A stretch of DNA of 49,536 nucleotides from the IMG/VR virus record IMGVR_UViG_3300025313_000025, positions 1-49,536 of that record. One strand, 5' to 3'. Below the pieces are notes generated by a model. The model was not told the origin of the DNA. It made no database searches and was given only the letters and a program-made list of their open reading frames with translations. Shown piece after piece: positions 29,887 through 39,201 of this stretch (the stretch's first letter is position 1; the number at the start of each line of letters is the position of its first letter). Position numbers and translations under genes: made by a program. This stretch comes from a virus.

Positions 29887-30432
29887 TCAGCCAAGGTGCC
29901 GCCACGTCTTGCGGTGAACCACGTTGTTGATCGTAGTGACGGAAACACCGTAGGAACGGGCGGCACCAGACTGGTTGATCAGCCCGCGGGCGTAAAGGTC
30001 CCTGACCTCTGCGACTTGGGCCTCGGTCAACTTCGACTGTGAGATATCAACACCACGCCGTTGGCGTGATTTCGCCACCTTGTCAGCCATGTTGTCAGCG
30101 GGGCCCCCATCAAAGAGGTGCGACCTTCTGACGCATCTCTTGTTATCGCAGTGATGAAGGATGTGCCGAGGGGGATCGACTCCCTCGGCCAATCTCCAGG
30201 CCAAGCGATGAGCAGATACCAGCCTTGGCGCAGCGAGTGTGCCAAGTTGCAACTTTCCATATCCCCGGCCGTCTATGGCGGCGGTCCAGACCCAACATGG
30301 TCCGATGGTCTCGTCGACCACTGGGCCGTTCTTGTCCACCTTCGCCCAGAACCGATCTTGCCAAGGGACTCGTTCTCGATGAGGAAAGTTGGTGGCTGGG
30401 TTATAGGTACGTTGATACACACCTTTGGGCAT
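29887..30432 (-). CDS. HNH homing-type endonuclease, antisense
   Basis: 181 residues. ATG 30432-30430 with GGAGGTAAAGCC upstream is chosen over longer frames. CWVWTAAIDGRGYGKLQLG, AHRLAWRLAEG and HILHHCDNKRCVRRSHLFDG follow the HNH_3 pattern with the H-N-H metal site; DNMADKVAKSRQ completes it. The C-terminus (LTEAQVAEVRDLYARGLINQ then YGVSVTTINNVV) is a helix-turn-helix DNA-recognition segment. It lies opposite to all structural genes between capsid and connector, a classic freestanding homing gene position. A promoter was not identified. Confidence 0.9.
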   Translation of the reverse strand: MPKGVYQRTYNPATNFPHRERVPWQDRFWAKVDKNGPVVDETIGPCWVWTAAIDGRGYGKLQLGTLAAPRLVSAHRLAWRLAEGVDPPRHILHHCDNKRCVRRSHLFDGGPADNMADKVAKSRQRRGVDISQSKLTEAQVAEVRDLYARGLINQSGAARSYGVSVTTINNVVHRKTWRHLG

Positions 30433-30475
30433 GGCTTTACCTCCATCCCCATATCGTACATCCTGCGGAGGAGAC

Positions 30476-31357
30476 ATGCTTCCGTACCTGACGCCTGAGC
30501 GATATCGCTCGATGGGCTTCGGGACCTCGGATCTCGATGACGAGTACCTTCTCTCGCTCATCAACCGAGCGACCCTGGCCGTGGACCGCTACTGTGCCAT
30601 CCCCGTGGTCCCCGACAGGTATTCCTTCAGGGGCGGGACGGTCACCGATGAAGAGCACCAGTTCCGTCTTGGTGACGGTATCTCTGAGATGCCTACCCGT
30701 GTCATCTGGGTGCGGTCCAAGCCGCTACGTTCGATCTCATCCTTGCGTGTCTACATCACCAACACTCAGTACGTCGAGCTTGACGTCGACGAACTCTTCG
30801 TCACCAGGAACAACGTCCAGATCATCAGCCTGGCCCAGACGTCCATCGGGCTTTTCGGGGCCTTCGCCATCCCGGTCGTCGGTCTCGAGACAGCCATCGC
30901 CAGGATCTCTTACGCCTACAACTACGACTTCGATGCCGTCGATGAGGTGCTCGCCAACACCGAAGGCATGGTGTACCGAGCCCAGAACCAGTTCTGGAAC
31001 GCCGATGCAGTCACTGTCAAGAAGGATGGCGTGACACAGACGACAGGGTTCTCCGTCGACAAGAACGAGGGCATCGTCACGATGACGACCCAGCAGGCTG
31101 AGGCCTCCGTCATCACGGTCTCTTATGGCTACACCTTGCCGAGCGAGGTCGCGCAAGCCTCTGGCCTCACGGTCGCCAGATCGGTCGGTGACAAAGAACT
31201 CATCGAGAAGGGCATGAGTGGTGTCGAAGCCCTCCGAGTCGGGGAGATCTCCATCGAGCGGCCCCGTGCCCGGGCCGCTATCAGCAATCAGTCCGTCGAC
31301 CTGCCCAACGAAGCCAAGCAGCTTCTCGACGGCTATCACTTCATCACCGTCCGGTGA
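30476..31357 (+). CDS. Head-tail connector/adaptor protein
   Basis: 293 residues. ATG 30476 follows GGAGGAG. The N-terminal LTPERYRSMGFGTSDLDDEY then LLSLINRATLAVDRYC is the helical Phage_connect/gp6-like motif that docks beneath the portal. A beta domain with VTVKKDGVTQTTGFSVDKNE and VITVSYGYTLP is inserted, making it larger than the ~100-residue minimal adaptors. It precedes the stopper and gp10-like genes, as expected for neck genes. Confidence 0.8.
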   Translation: MLPYLTPERYRSMGFGTSDLDDEYLLSLINRATLAVDRYCAIPVVPDRYSFRGGTVTDEEHQFRLGDGISEMPTRVIWVRSKPLRSISSLRVYITNTQYVELDVDELFVTRNNVQIISLAQTSIGLFGAFAIPVVGLETAIARISYAYNYDFDAVDEVLANTEGMVYRAQNQFWNADAVTVKKDGVTQTTGFSVDKNEGIVTMTTQQAEASVITVSYGYTLPSEVAQASGLTVARSVGDKELIEKGMSGVEALRVGEISIERPRARAAISNQSVDLPNEAKQLLDGYHFITVR

Positions 31358-31734
31358 GCCTTCTCACGGCCTCACAGATGGCCGCCATCCGCTCTCTTGG
31401 CGAGAAGGGCATGACCGTCGATGTGACGATCAGGCGCTCTGTCGGCATCGATGGCTCCGACGACTCGAACCCCTTCGGGGCAGCCGAGCCATCGTTCGCT
31501 ACGACGACCACGACGGTGAAGGGCTGGCTCATCAGCACGATGGATCGTTCCTTCGATGAGGACGGGCAACGGATCGTGGCCATCCATGACTTCACGTTAC
31601 GAGTCCCGGTGGGGACAGTCATCGAGACCCGAGACCAGGTGACCATCGCTGGTGCTGAGTACACGGTGATGGAGGCCAACACCGAAGACACGTGGCCAGA
31701 GTGGACAGAGGTCTATCTCAAGAGGGTCACATGA
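31354..31734 (+). CDS. Head closure/stopper-like protein, 126 aa
   Basis: GTG 31354 overlaps the previous stop. Beta-barrel pattern (MTVDVTIRRSVGIDG, FTLRVPVGTVIETRDQVTIA, EYTVMEANTEDTWPEWTEVY) matches the small head-closure proteins found between adaptor and gp10-like proteins. Assigned from fold pattern and position. Confidence 0.7.
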   Translation: MSLLTASQMAAIRSLGEKGMTVDVTIRRSVGIDGSDDSNPFGAAEPSFATTTTTVKGWLISTMDRSFDEDGQRIVAIHDFTLRVPVGTVIETRDQVTIAGAEYTVMEANTEDTWPEWTEVYLKRVT

Positions 31735-32615
31735 GCTTCGACTTCGCACGAGTCAAGACGTATATCGAGGACCGGGCACTGGCTGGTCTTCGGGCGACAA
31801 CCGAGTATGCCCTCGGACGAGCCCAGCATCATGCTCCTGTCCGAGCCGTCTTCGAGAGGGGGCGCAGAGGGCCAGAAGTCCCACGCTCTTGGGTGACGAT
31901 GCGCTCGAGGCAACGGTACCAAGCGTTCCTGCGCTCGAAGGAGCGACGCATCAGGGTCACCGATATCGCCGACGCCCCAGCCCCTCCGGCAAGAACGTCT
32001 GAGGGCCGAAGGGCACAAGGACCGACACAACTCGAATCGCTCCAGCATGAAAGCCTCCAGCAACTCTCAGCACGCGGACAGAGGGGGTCACGACTGGGTC
32101 GACGCGGGGCCTTCTCCGGTCATCTGAACACGCTCATCCCGGTCCTAAGACAGGGTCACTTTCGCGCCATCGGTGATTATCGACGTTTCGATCCGAGCAC
32201 GAGAAGCCTGCTTCCGGTCCCGGGATACACACAAGGCTCCAGTGTGACTGCCATACCGAAGATCCTCAGTGCTAGGCGCGGAGCCGCCATCCAGGGTTCG
32301 CACCTTTCGACAAGGGGTCGATATGAGGTCAAGCGTGCTCGCAGTAGGGGGCTCTTCGAGGGTCGGGTTGGCGGTCGGCTGCGTGGCGAGCTTCGCATCA
32401 GGGGTCCTGAGAAGCACAGCGGGTCATGGTGGATGTACGTCGAGTCGCCGACTCCGTATGCGCCATACCAGGAGTTCGGGACACGCCACAACCGAGCCCA
32501 GCCGTTCCTGAGGCCCGCACTATATGAGAGCAGGAACGTCCTGCGATTCGAGGTCAGCAAAGCTGTGGACAAGCGCTTCAACGCCCTCCCGGCCGGGACT
32601 GCGGAAGGAGACTGA
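31731..32615 (+). CDS. HK97 gp10-like neck/tail completion protein
   Basis: 294 residues. The C-terminal YVESPTPYAPYQEFGTRHNR and AQPFLRPAL is the hallmark of HK97 gp10-type proteins. The N-terminal VKTYIEDRALAGLRATTEYA is the family's helix. The middle 150 residues are Arg-rich and low complexity, much longer than the family norm. ATG 31731 overlaps the previous stop. Confidence 0.8.
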   Translation: MSFDFARVKTYIEDRALAGLRATTEYALGRAQHHAPVRAVFERGRRGPEVPRSWVTMRSRQRYQAFLRSKERRIRVTDIADAPAPPARTSEGRRAQGPTQLESLQHESLQQLSARGQRGSRLGRRGAFSGHLNTLIPVLRQGHFRAIGDYRRFDPSTRSLLPVPGYTQGSSVTAIPKILSARRGAAIQGSHLSTRGRYEVKRARSRGLFEGRVGGRLRGELRIRGPEKHSGSWWMYVESPTPYAPYQEFGTRHNRAQPFLRPALYESRNVLRFEVSKAVDKRFNALPAGTAEGD

Positions 32616-33082
32616 TGCAGCCGAACTATCTGACCTCGCAGAACATCTGGCGCGCCCTCGTGGCGCGTATCAGGTCCAACGCGACCCTTCGTGCCGCCAT
32701 CGTCGGCGACATCCACGAAGCGATCGCTGCCGAGAAGGTGCCATACCCGCACTGCGTTTGGACGCCCGTCGTCCCTGGTGTCAACGAAGACACGTGGGGC
32801 GAGCGGACGATCGTCGCGCTGGGAGATGTGGTCATCGTCTCGAGGTCATCGGTCGAGGCCAGTAACCTCGACCAGCTCATGAACGAGGAGCTCGACGAGG
32901 CTCCGCTCAACGTCATCGGGCAACACACCCTTATCTGCTACCGGGTCGGTGACATCCGTCTGACCGAGTCCGACGAAGAGGGGAAGAAGATCTATCGCAC
33001 TGGTGGCTCGTATGAGATCCAGACGAGCCAAGTCAAGGGCAAGCGTGAACATCGGTTCACGGTCGATGCCGTGATCGCATAG
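32615..33082 (+). CDS. Tail terminator protein
   Basis: 155 residues. LTSQNIWRALVARIRSNATL and the following strand/helix order with a C-terminal strand pair fit the tail-terminator (gpU/DUF3168-like) fold that caps the tail tube. The last residues, HRFTVDAVIA, match the 14-residue repeat unit; 22 bases (33058-33079) match a unit of the giant repeat gene near 23503-23524. Confidence 0.75.
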   Translation: MQPNYLTSQNIWRALVARIRSNATLRAAIVGDIHEAIAAEKVPYPHCVWTPVVPGVNEDTWGERTIVALGDVVIVSRSSVEASNLDQLMNEELDEAPLNVIGQHTLICYRVGDIRLTESDEEGKKIYRTGGSYEIQTSQVKGKREHRFTVDAVIA

Positions 33083-33092
33083 GAGTCCCCTC

Positions 33093-33515
33093 ATGGCAGC
33101 CAACGCCGGCACGAAACTCCACGGAAAGAACGGCGCCATCTACGTGAACGGCCCGAAGGGCACGGGCACGAAAGTGGCCACCAAGTCCCAGTGGGACCTC
33201 AACCTCGCACGCGACTACGTCGAGGTGACAACGTTCGGCGACACGAACAAGACGTATGTCGCCGGCCTGAAGGACATCACTGGCACCTTCAACGGTGTCC
33301 TCGACGTCTCGGGCGACCTCATGGTCAACAACACATCCATCGACGATGTGCCGCTCTACCTGTACGCGGATGACGGAGCATCTGCTGTGCTCGTCGCGTC
33401 TGGGCTCGCGCTCATCGACTCATCCATCACGGTCAGCAACGCGGATGCTGTCCGTGTCAGCGGCAACTTCCGCGCCAGCGCCGCATGGGCAGTCTTCTCA
33501 GCCGGTAGCCTGTAA
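33093..33515 (+). CDS. Major tail (tube) protein, 140 aa
   Basis: MAANAGTKLHGKNGAIYVNG opens a compact beta protein. WDLNLARDYVEVTTFGDTNK, LKDITGTFNGVLD and VSGNFRASAAWAV match the short tail-tube proteins of siphoviruses. A strong terminator follows immediately, typical of a highly expressed tube gene. Confidence 0.88.
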   Translation: MAANAGTKLHGKNGAIYVNGPKGTGTKVATKSQWDLNLARDYVEVTTFGDTNKTYVAGLKDITGTFNGVLDVSGDLMVNNTSIDDVPLYLYADDGASAVLVASGLALIDSSITVSNADAVRVSGNFRASAAWAVFSAGSL

Positions 33516-33523
33516 CCTCTAGG

Positions 33524-33558
33524 GAGGGGGGCGGTCAACGATCACACCCGCCCCCCTC
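33524..33558 (+). terminator. Strong terminator after the tail tube gene
   Basis: GAGGGGGGCGG (33524-33534) pairs perfectly with CCGCCCCCCTC (33548-33558). No U-tract follows. It would set high tube expression against lower downstream expression. Confidence 0.8.
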
Positions 33559-33571
33559 TCATGAGGGAGAC

Positions 33572-33889
33572 ATGGCGAAAGGCATCTTCCAACGCGTATC
33601 CGGCAAGACCGGAGAGATACGCATCGAATCGCTCGGCGTCCTCGTGGGGACGTTCTCGAGCTGGACGCTCACACGGCGTGGAGACGACGGTCCGAGGGAG
33701 GACTTGTACGATCTCCACGCCGTCTTTTCTTATGTCAACCCACATCTGTGGGGCGACGACGATTACGTGAAGACCATCACGGTCGGTCTGGGGAAAGAGA
33801 CTTTCTTCCTCGAGCAGGCAGAGGGCTTCCCTATCAGCCTCGATGGTCGACGTACCCTACACATGCAAGGAGTCAGGCTATGCCAGTAG
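33572..33889 (+). CDS. Tail-region hypothetical protein, 105 aa
   Basis: ATG 33572 with GAGGGAG upstream. Beta-rich (GEIRIESLGVLVGTFSSWTL, KTITVGLGKETFFLEQAEG). It sits between the tube and the chaperones. It may be a second tube-like or tail-assembly protein; no family recognised. Confidence 0.7.
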   Translation: MAKGIFQRVSGKTGEIRIESLGVLVGTFSSWTLTRRGDDGPREDLYDLHAVFSYVNPHLWGDDDYVKTITVGLGKETFFLEQAEGFPISLDGRRTLHMQGVRLCQ

Positions 33890-34251
33890 TGAAGCCGCCC
33901 AGTGAACCATCCGTCGAGAGCATGGATGGTGAGTTCAAGACCCGTCGCGCGACGATGCGCGGGGTGACCTACGTCCTCCGAGAGCTCGATGCCACCGAGT
34001 ATGAGAAGTGCTTGAAAGCTGCGACGACCGATGGCGAGAACGGTCGCTCGACCGTCGACAACGCACTGATGTTCAAACTCATGCTCGACAAGTCACTCGT
34101 CGAGCCGAAGATGGCTGGTGGCGAGCTATGGAAGAAGCCCTACCCGGTCATCCGCAAACTCAACGACCTCATCGACGAACTCCACTACTCGCCAGAGATG
34201 AGCGAGGAGGAGAAGAGTGAGGAGGAGGACGCGGGGGAAGCGAAGGCCTGA
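33880..34251 (+). CDS. Tail assembly chaperone (G-like)
   Basis: 123 residues; ATG 33880 with AAGGAG upstream. RGVTYVLRELDATEYEKCLK and a helical core, then an acidic, low-complexity end (SEEEKSEEEDAGEAKA), are typical of gpG-type chaperones that wrap the tape measure. The next frame opens at 34221 and reads to 34478, fitting the -1 frameshift seen in this gene pair across siphoviruses. Confidence 0.85.
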   Translation: MPVVKPPSEPSVESMDGEFKTRRATMRGVTYVLRELDATEYEKCLKAATTDGENGRSTVDNALMFKLMLDKSLVEPKMAGGELWKKPYPVIRKLNDLIDELHYSPEMSEEEKSEEEDAGEAKA

Positions 34252-34478
34252 CCTGGATGTTCCAGGACATGTGCGGTGCGATCGCACATGAGTGGCCAGC
34301 GTACACTCCAGCGCAGGTAGCTCGGCTACCACATACATACTTCCGGGCCCTTCGGGCGCTGTTGCTCAGGGCTCACTACACACCACCACGGCATGGTGGT
34401 GTGGGCGACGACAGTGATCTGAAGTCTGTCGACGTGGATGTACTCCTCGGGATCAAGGAGAAGGGCGATGCCAGGTAG
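34221..34478 (+). CDS. Tail assembly chaperone frameshift extension (T-like)
   Basis: The -1 frame relative to the upstream chaperone is open from 34221 and ends at 34478. The run GGGGGAA at 34233-34239 would allow a slip, giving a fusion of about 199 residues. The extension begins GLTWMFQDMCGAIAHEW, a common start for this part of the fusion. An internal ATG (34257) has no ribosome site, which favours the fusion reading. Confidence 0.75.
   Translation, partial: GGGRGGSEGLTWMFQDMCGAIAHEWPAYTPAQVARLPHTYFRALRALLLRAHYTPPRHGGVGDDSDLKSVDVDVLLGIKEKGDAR
34233..34239 (+). other. Slippery sequence candidate GGGGGAA
   Basis: Five G then AA in the chaperone gene, 10 bases before its stop codon, where a -1 shift leads into the open frame ending at 34478. 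Such G-rich heptamers are common in phage tail chaperone genes. Confidence 0.65.
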
Positions 34479-37400
34479 ATCAGGCACGATCGACAGCATC
34501 AAGGTCGGACTTGGCATCGACATGAGCCAGCTTGAGAAAGACATCGGCGTGATGACGAAGAGCCTCCAGCGTGATGTCATCGTCACCCCCAAGATCAACG
34601 CGCCTTCCGACACGGCCGTCAAGACATGGCTGAGGGATCTCAACACTGCTGTCGAGCGAAGCAATCAGAAGGGCGTGAGGGTCCCGCTCGAGTTCAACAC
34701 GGACGATGCCGTCCGTAAGTTCAAGGCTGTCATCCATCAGGTGCAGGGGGCCGTCGAGCCCATCGTCGTGCCCGTCCACTTCCAGCGTGGTGATATGCCC
34801 GGTGGCCCTGCCGGCGGACCCTCTTCCACTCAGCCTCCTACTGGTGGTGGTAGTAGGCGTGAACCGACACAGGGTGCCCCTGCACGTGGCGGTGTGACTA
34901 CGACGACCGGGGCTGTCTTGGCAGCGGAGGTTTCCGGACGTGCAGAGCAGCCACCTGCTGTCTCAGCACGACCAGCCGCTCATCCTCCTGCTACTACTCC
35001 AGTAGCTGCGGTCGCTCCTCGCCCAGCACCACGACACCAGCGTGTCGCGCCAGAGTCGCGTCCACTCGGACCATCTCAGCCCATCCAGCCGCTCACATGG
35101 GATGAGCGTATGGGCTCCATGATCGGTGGACGGCAGGAACAGGATGTCACCGGTCGTACCATCCGGACAAGACGTCCGGCAGCCACGGTACGGGCTGAGC
35201 AGCAGCAAGCCGCGCTATTCTTCAACGCATGGGAGGGTGGCGACCTTAGCGCCATAGAGGCGATGTTCCCCGGCATGGAGGCCGCCGTCACTGCCAAGAG
35301 CCCGAGCCAGATGAAGACGGCCTATGCACGGGCCATCGGTGGCAAGCGCCCACAGAACATCATCAGGCGTCTAGGTAAGTTCGGTGAGGGCAGCAGGCGA
35401 GACGTCTACGAGCAGTCCGAGCAGTATCCGATGGACTTTGCTATGGCCGAAGCCATGGGAGCCCTCAACTTCTTCGGCAAGCCATGGTTGAAGAAGGTCG
35501 GCGGTATCGCAGCTATCCAGGGTGGCACCACACCCAGTACGCAAGGACGTATCAGTCAGACTGGAGCGCGCCCCAAAACGACACCACCTCCAGCCGCTTC
35601 CGTCAAAGCCGCTATCTCAGAGGCAGCGAGGCTGCAGGCTGGATACACGGCTCTTGAGAAGCGCATCGCAGACATGCCGATCGACATCGGTGAGTCCGCA
35701 TGGGCTGGTCCCACGTCGTTCGGTCCGCTGGCTCGTCCATGGGATATCGCTACCAAGCGACCTATCACCGGGTCCATCGTTGATCGACTCAAGGGCGTGG
35801 CCGGTGGTGGTGGCCTGCGCGCCAGCCTCAGCAAGTCTGACTGGGCCAAACCCTCTTCTCTCAACGATCTTCCTGGTATCGCTGCTAACGCTCTGAACCT
35901 CACGAAGGTCGGTGAACATGGGCCAGAGGGAATCGTCGATCTCCCCGGTGGCTCCCAGTTCGTCGTGCCTGCTCATCAGATGAGCCCGTTCATGAAGTTG
36001 CTGCAGGAGGGGCGGCTGCCTGCGAAGGATCTGACCGGAAGGGCCATGGGCGGTGTGGGCCCGGCTGGTCTACAGATCCTCGGTGGTGGTGCTGGTACAT
36101 ATGCCACCCGGCGTTTCCGTGCTGGTGAGATCGCATACCAAGAGGGTCGAGCCGCGAACATCGGCACGATGAGCAATAACATCCAGCGCGTCCATGTCGT
36201 CAACATGCCAGGGACAGGCTTCGGTGGTGACACGAAGAAGGAGTTCAAAGAGGCGCTCGAAGAGAAGGGTCGTGTCGCGAGGTCCATGCCTGCTGGCAGG
36301 ATGGCTGCTGAGACTCAGGCTGGTGAGCTGGGCACAGAGGTATCGCCGTTTGGTGGTGGACTCCCACGTCAAGGATATGGGGTACCAAGTGGTCGCCAGA
36401 CCACCACCGGGTCAAGGGCCAAGTTCGCTGCTGAAGATGCGGTGAGCGAACTCCAACTGACACTCGACCAGGTCGGCGTCAATATCAGCGAGGCTTTCCA
36501 GAAGAGTCCTGTCCGAGCCCTGTCTGTGGCCATGGGCCAGATCTCACAGATCATGATCGGCGGTCGTCAGGGGATCCTGGAGCGTGCTTCGCAGGCTCGT
36601 GCGCTCGAGCGTAGGGCGCAAGGTGCTTTGGGCGAGGTACGTGGCGCCACGGAGATCGCTGATAGGGCGCAGTTCGATCTCGAGACCATGGCTGGCACCA
36701 CTGATAGAGGGAAGTGGGCCGAGGCCAGGGATCGGATGTCGGCGGTGCAGGGCAAGGCGTTCGACAAGCTCTTCGGGGTCTGGGAGGAGCAGACTCAGAG
36801 GATCGCGGACATCAGGCCTGTCGTAGAGGAGAAGGTGGCTGCGGCCAAGACCGCCTCAGAGACGATCTTGTCACCAGGGCAGCAGGTCCGGTCTCAGGCT
36901 GCAGGCCTGGTGGGCATCGTGGGCGGCACCATGTTGTTCACGGCTGCCATGAATCTTTCCCAGGTGGCCATAGAGAATCTCGGGAAGATAGCCACGGATG
37001 CTGGGGATCGATTGTCTGGCTTTGCTTTCACGGCCAGACGTGTCACCAGTGAGATGGCACCAGAGGTGATCCAGCGAAGCGGCGATATCAACGCCGTCAT
37101 CGCAGAGAGGATGGCCGCACTTGGTGTCAGCGGGGTCGAGACAGGCGGCCTCGCGAGGATGACCGCCATCACGGCTGGTGCCCAGCAGTTCCAGCAGCAG
37201 CAGGCGTTCCTTCGGGCCACTCAGGTCTTCGAGGGCCAGCGTGGCAATCAAATCCCTGGCTTGGGTGTCGGCGTTGGGAACGGCCTATTCGGGACATGGA
37301 TCGGCCAGACACCGGGCATCGCAGAGAGTCTGGGTGGGACGTTCGGTAATCCTGTTTCAGCGGTCGCAGCCACGACGATCGCGCCTGCTGTCAAGGACCC

Positions 37401-39201
37401 CCTGACGCAGTGGCTTGAGACAGTCCAGAACGCTGAGGACATCGCTTTCGGCCGCGCTCCACGGAACGAGCAACTCCTTGGCCTGACAGACATGATCGAA
37501 AGGCAGCAGCGGGCTGCTGCCTCAGCAAACGCCCTGACAGGCAAGGCTGTTGCTTCGTTCAACGAGGGTGTCGATCGTTGGGTCAAGTTCAACGGTGAGT
37601 TGAGTCCCGGACGACTGATCACGACCACAGATGCGAGTCTCATCGAGAGATCGACGAAGGCGTTGAGCGACATCGGAGCCAGTCGGGAGGTCCGGGAGGC
37701 TTGGGCTGGTGCTGGTGTCGCGGCGCTTGGTCCCGGTGACCGTCAACTCACTGGCATGGAGTTGAATCGTCTGCTTGAGTTGGGTGGCCGAGGGGCGACC
37801 ACGCCAGATGTCAACCAGTTGTTGACAGTGAGTCGTCGACAGATGGAAGCATCCTTCCGGGCCCAGGCCCGCCAGTTCGAGTTGCAGCGCGAACTCATCC
37901 CTGCGGCTGCAGCAGAGCAACTCATCGCGCGCCCCTTCCCGACCAACGCTATGACAGGCATCACGGCCACGAGTGGTGTCGACCCGATTGCCGCTGCGGC
38001 CGCTGGCAAGTACGAAGGCGCCATCACGCGCTCGCGCGATGCGCTCGCCGACATCCGAGATGAAGGCCTGACCGAACTCCGGAATCTTGGTGTCCCCGAT
38101 GTTGCTATCCAGAGTGTCGCCAAGTTGGGTGCATCCATCACGGCCTTGCGAACGGATGCTGAAGACTTGCAACTCGGCCTCGAGCAAGCTCAGTACAACG
38201 AGCAGATCCGCATCAGCGTCCGCTCCATCGGAGACCTCGTCGCTCTGAACCAGCGACAGGCCGTATCGATCGGCGACCAAGTCGTCGGGGCCACACAGCT
38301 TGGTGAACTGCAGCGTGCCCAGATCAACGATGGCCGCGAACTCACGCGTATCCAGTTGGCGCGCTCACAGCGCGAGTTGAACCTGCAACTCTCCCTGTCT
38401 CGACTGCGCTCTCCGGGTGAGACGCCAGAAGAGCGGGCAGTCCGCCGACGTGAGGCCGAGTTGCTCGTGCGCGAGCAGCAGCGTGAACTCGACATCGGTA
38501 AACGCACGGCTCAGCGTGGCTTCCGCATCGAAGACATCGGGTTCGGTCGTCAGTTGACTGATGCTGTGAAGCAGCTCGGACTGCTCCAGCGGGCACGTGC
38601 TGTGACCATCGAGGTCAGAGGCATCCAGAAGGTCATCGAAGCGAAAGAGCAGTTGCTGCAGGTCAAGCAGGCTGCCCTCGACCTCGCTCGTGACATGGGC
38701 GTGGCTGCACGTCAAGGGTCCATCCGTATCGCCGAGACACTCGAGCAGCGTCTTGGAAGGGTCACCGAGATCAGCCTCAAGGCGCTCGATACCTACGTCA
38801 CTGGATGGCTACACGGACTCGAGCCTGTCTTGCCCATCGTGGGGCTCGCAGAGAAGCAAGGGACAGCACAACCGCGTACTGGCAGCAACGTCGGACGAGG
38901 CACGCTAGATGAAGATCTGCCGCTATTCGTCGAGAGAGGGAAGCGTCGTGCTTCTGGCGGGATCGACCTGGTCTCTCGACCGACCAGCTTCCTCGCAGGT
39001 GAGATCGGGAACGAGGCTGTCGTCGTCATGCGCAACCCACGTATGAACGGAGCCCCTGGTGGTCTCGGACGTGGTGGTGGCAGTCCCATCAACATCAACG
39101 TCAACGTGAAGGCCGATGTACGCGGCGAGGCTGACGAGGACCGTATGGTCCGCAAGGTGGTGCGAGCGCTTCACGACGAAGTCGCGATGCTGGTGGGCTG
39201 A
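34468..39201 (+). CDS. Tape measure protein, 1577 aa
   Basis: It sets tail length and is ejected with DNA; at ~1.5 angstrom per residue this predicts a tail near 235 nm. ATG 34468 follows AAGGAGAAGG. Helical N-terminus (VGLGIDMSQLEKDIGVMTKS), a Pro/Ala/Thr-rich segment (residues ~110-220), long coiled coils, a hydrophobic segment near residues 808-830 (LVGIVGGTMLFTAAMN), a Gln/Arg-rich coil (~1240-1400), and a C-terminal SPININVNVKADVRGE typical of the family. No lysozyme or peptidase domain seen. Position after the chaperones fixes the call. Confidence 0.93.
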   Translation: MPGRSGTIDSIKVGLGIDMSQLEKDIGVMTKSLQRDVIVTPKINAPSDTAVKTWLRDLNTAVERSNQKGVRVPLEFNTDDAVRKFKAVIHQVQGAVEPIVVPVHFQRGDMPGGPAGGPSSTQPPTGGGSRREPTQGAPARGGVTTTTGAVLAAEVSGRAEQPPAVSARPAAHPPATTPVAAVAPRPAPRHQRVAPESRPLGPSQPIQPLTWDERMGSMIGGRQEQDVTGRTIRTRRPAATVRAEQQQAALFFNAWEGGDLSAIEAMFPGMEAAVTAKSPSQMKTAYARAIGGKRPQNIIRRLGKFGEGSRRDVYEQSEQYPMDFAMAEAMGALNFFGKPWLKKVGGIAAIQGGTTPSTQGRISQTGARPKTTPPPAASVKAAISEAARLQAGYTALEKRIADMPIDIGESAWAGPTSFGPLARPWDIATKRPITGSIVDRLKGVAGGGGLRASLSKSDWAKPSSLNDLPGIAANALNLTKVGEHGPEGIVDLPGGSQFVVPAHQMSPFMKLLQEGRLPAKDLTGRAMGGVGPAGLQILGGGAGTYATRRFRAGEIAYQEGRAANIGTMSNNIQRVHVVNMPGTGFGGDTKKEFKEALEEKGRVARSMPAGRMAAETQAGELGTEVSPFGGGLPRQGYGVPSGRQTTTGSRAKFAAEDAVSELQLTLDQVGVNISEAFQKSPVRALSVAMGQISQIMIGGRQGILERASQARALERRAQGALGEVRGATEIADRAQFDLETMAGTTDRGKWAEARDRMSAVQGKAFDKLFGVWEEQTQRIADIRPVVEEKVAAAKTASETILSPGQQVRSQAAGLVGIVGGTMLFTAAMNLSQVAIENLGKIATDAGDRLSGFAFTARRVTSEMAPEVIQRSGDINAVIAERMAALGVSGVETGGLARMTAITAGAQQFQQQQAFLRATQVFEGQRGNQIPGLGVGVGNGLFGTWIGQTPGIAESLGGTFGNPVSAVAATTIAPAVKDPLTQWLETVQNAEDIAFGRAPRNEQLLGLTDMIERQQRAAASANALTGKAVASFNEGVDRWVKFNGELSPGRLITTTDASLIERSTKALSDIGASREVREAWAGAGVAALGPGDRQLTGMELNRLLELGGRGATTPDVNQLLTVSRRQMEASFRAQARQFELQRELIPAAAAEQLIARPFPTNAMTGITATSGVDPIAAAAAGKYEGAITRSRDALADIRDEGLTELRNLGVPDVAIQSVAKLGASITALRTDAEDLQLGLEQAQYNEQIRISVRSIGDLVALNQRQAVSIGDQVVGATQLGELQRAQINDGRELTRIQLARSQRELNLQLSLSRLRSPGETPEERAVRRREAELLVREQQRELDIGKRTAQRGFRIEDIGFGRQLTDAVKQLGLLQRARAVTIEVRGIQKVIEAKEQLLQVKQAALDLARDMGVAARQGSIRIAETLEQRLGRVTEISLKALDTYVTGWLHGLEPVLPIVGLAEKQGTAQPRTGSNVGRGTLDEDLPLFVERGKRRASGGIDLVSRPTSFLAGEIGNEAVVVMRNPRMNGAPGGLGRGGGSPININVNVKADVRGEADEDRMVRKVVRALHDEVAMLVG

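Noticed and set aside
29887-30564. 225-residue version of the antisense HNH protein
   Set aside because: The N-terminal extension overlaps the connector gene and its composition looks non-coding; ATG 30432 has a strong GGAGG.
34257-34478. Independent 73-residue gene starting at ATG 34257
   Set aside because: No ribosome site, and its frame continues upstream to a slippery run within the chaperone gene, so it is better read as a frameshift extension.
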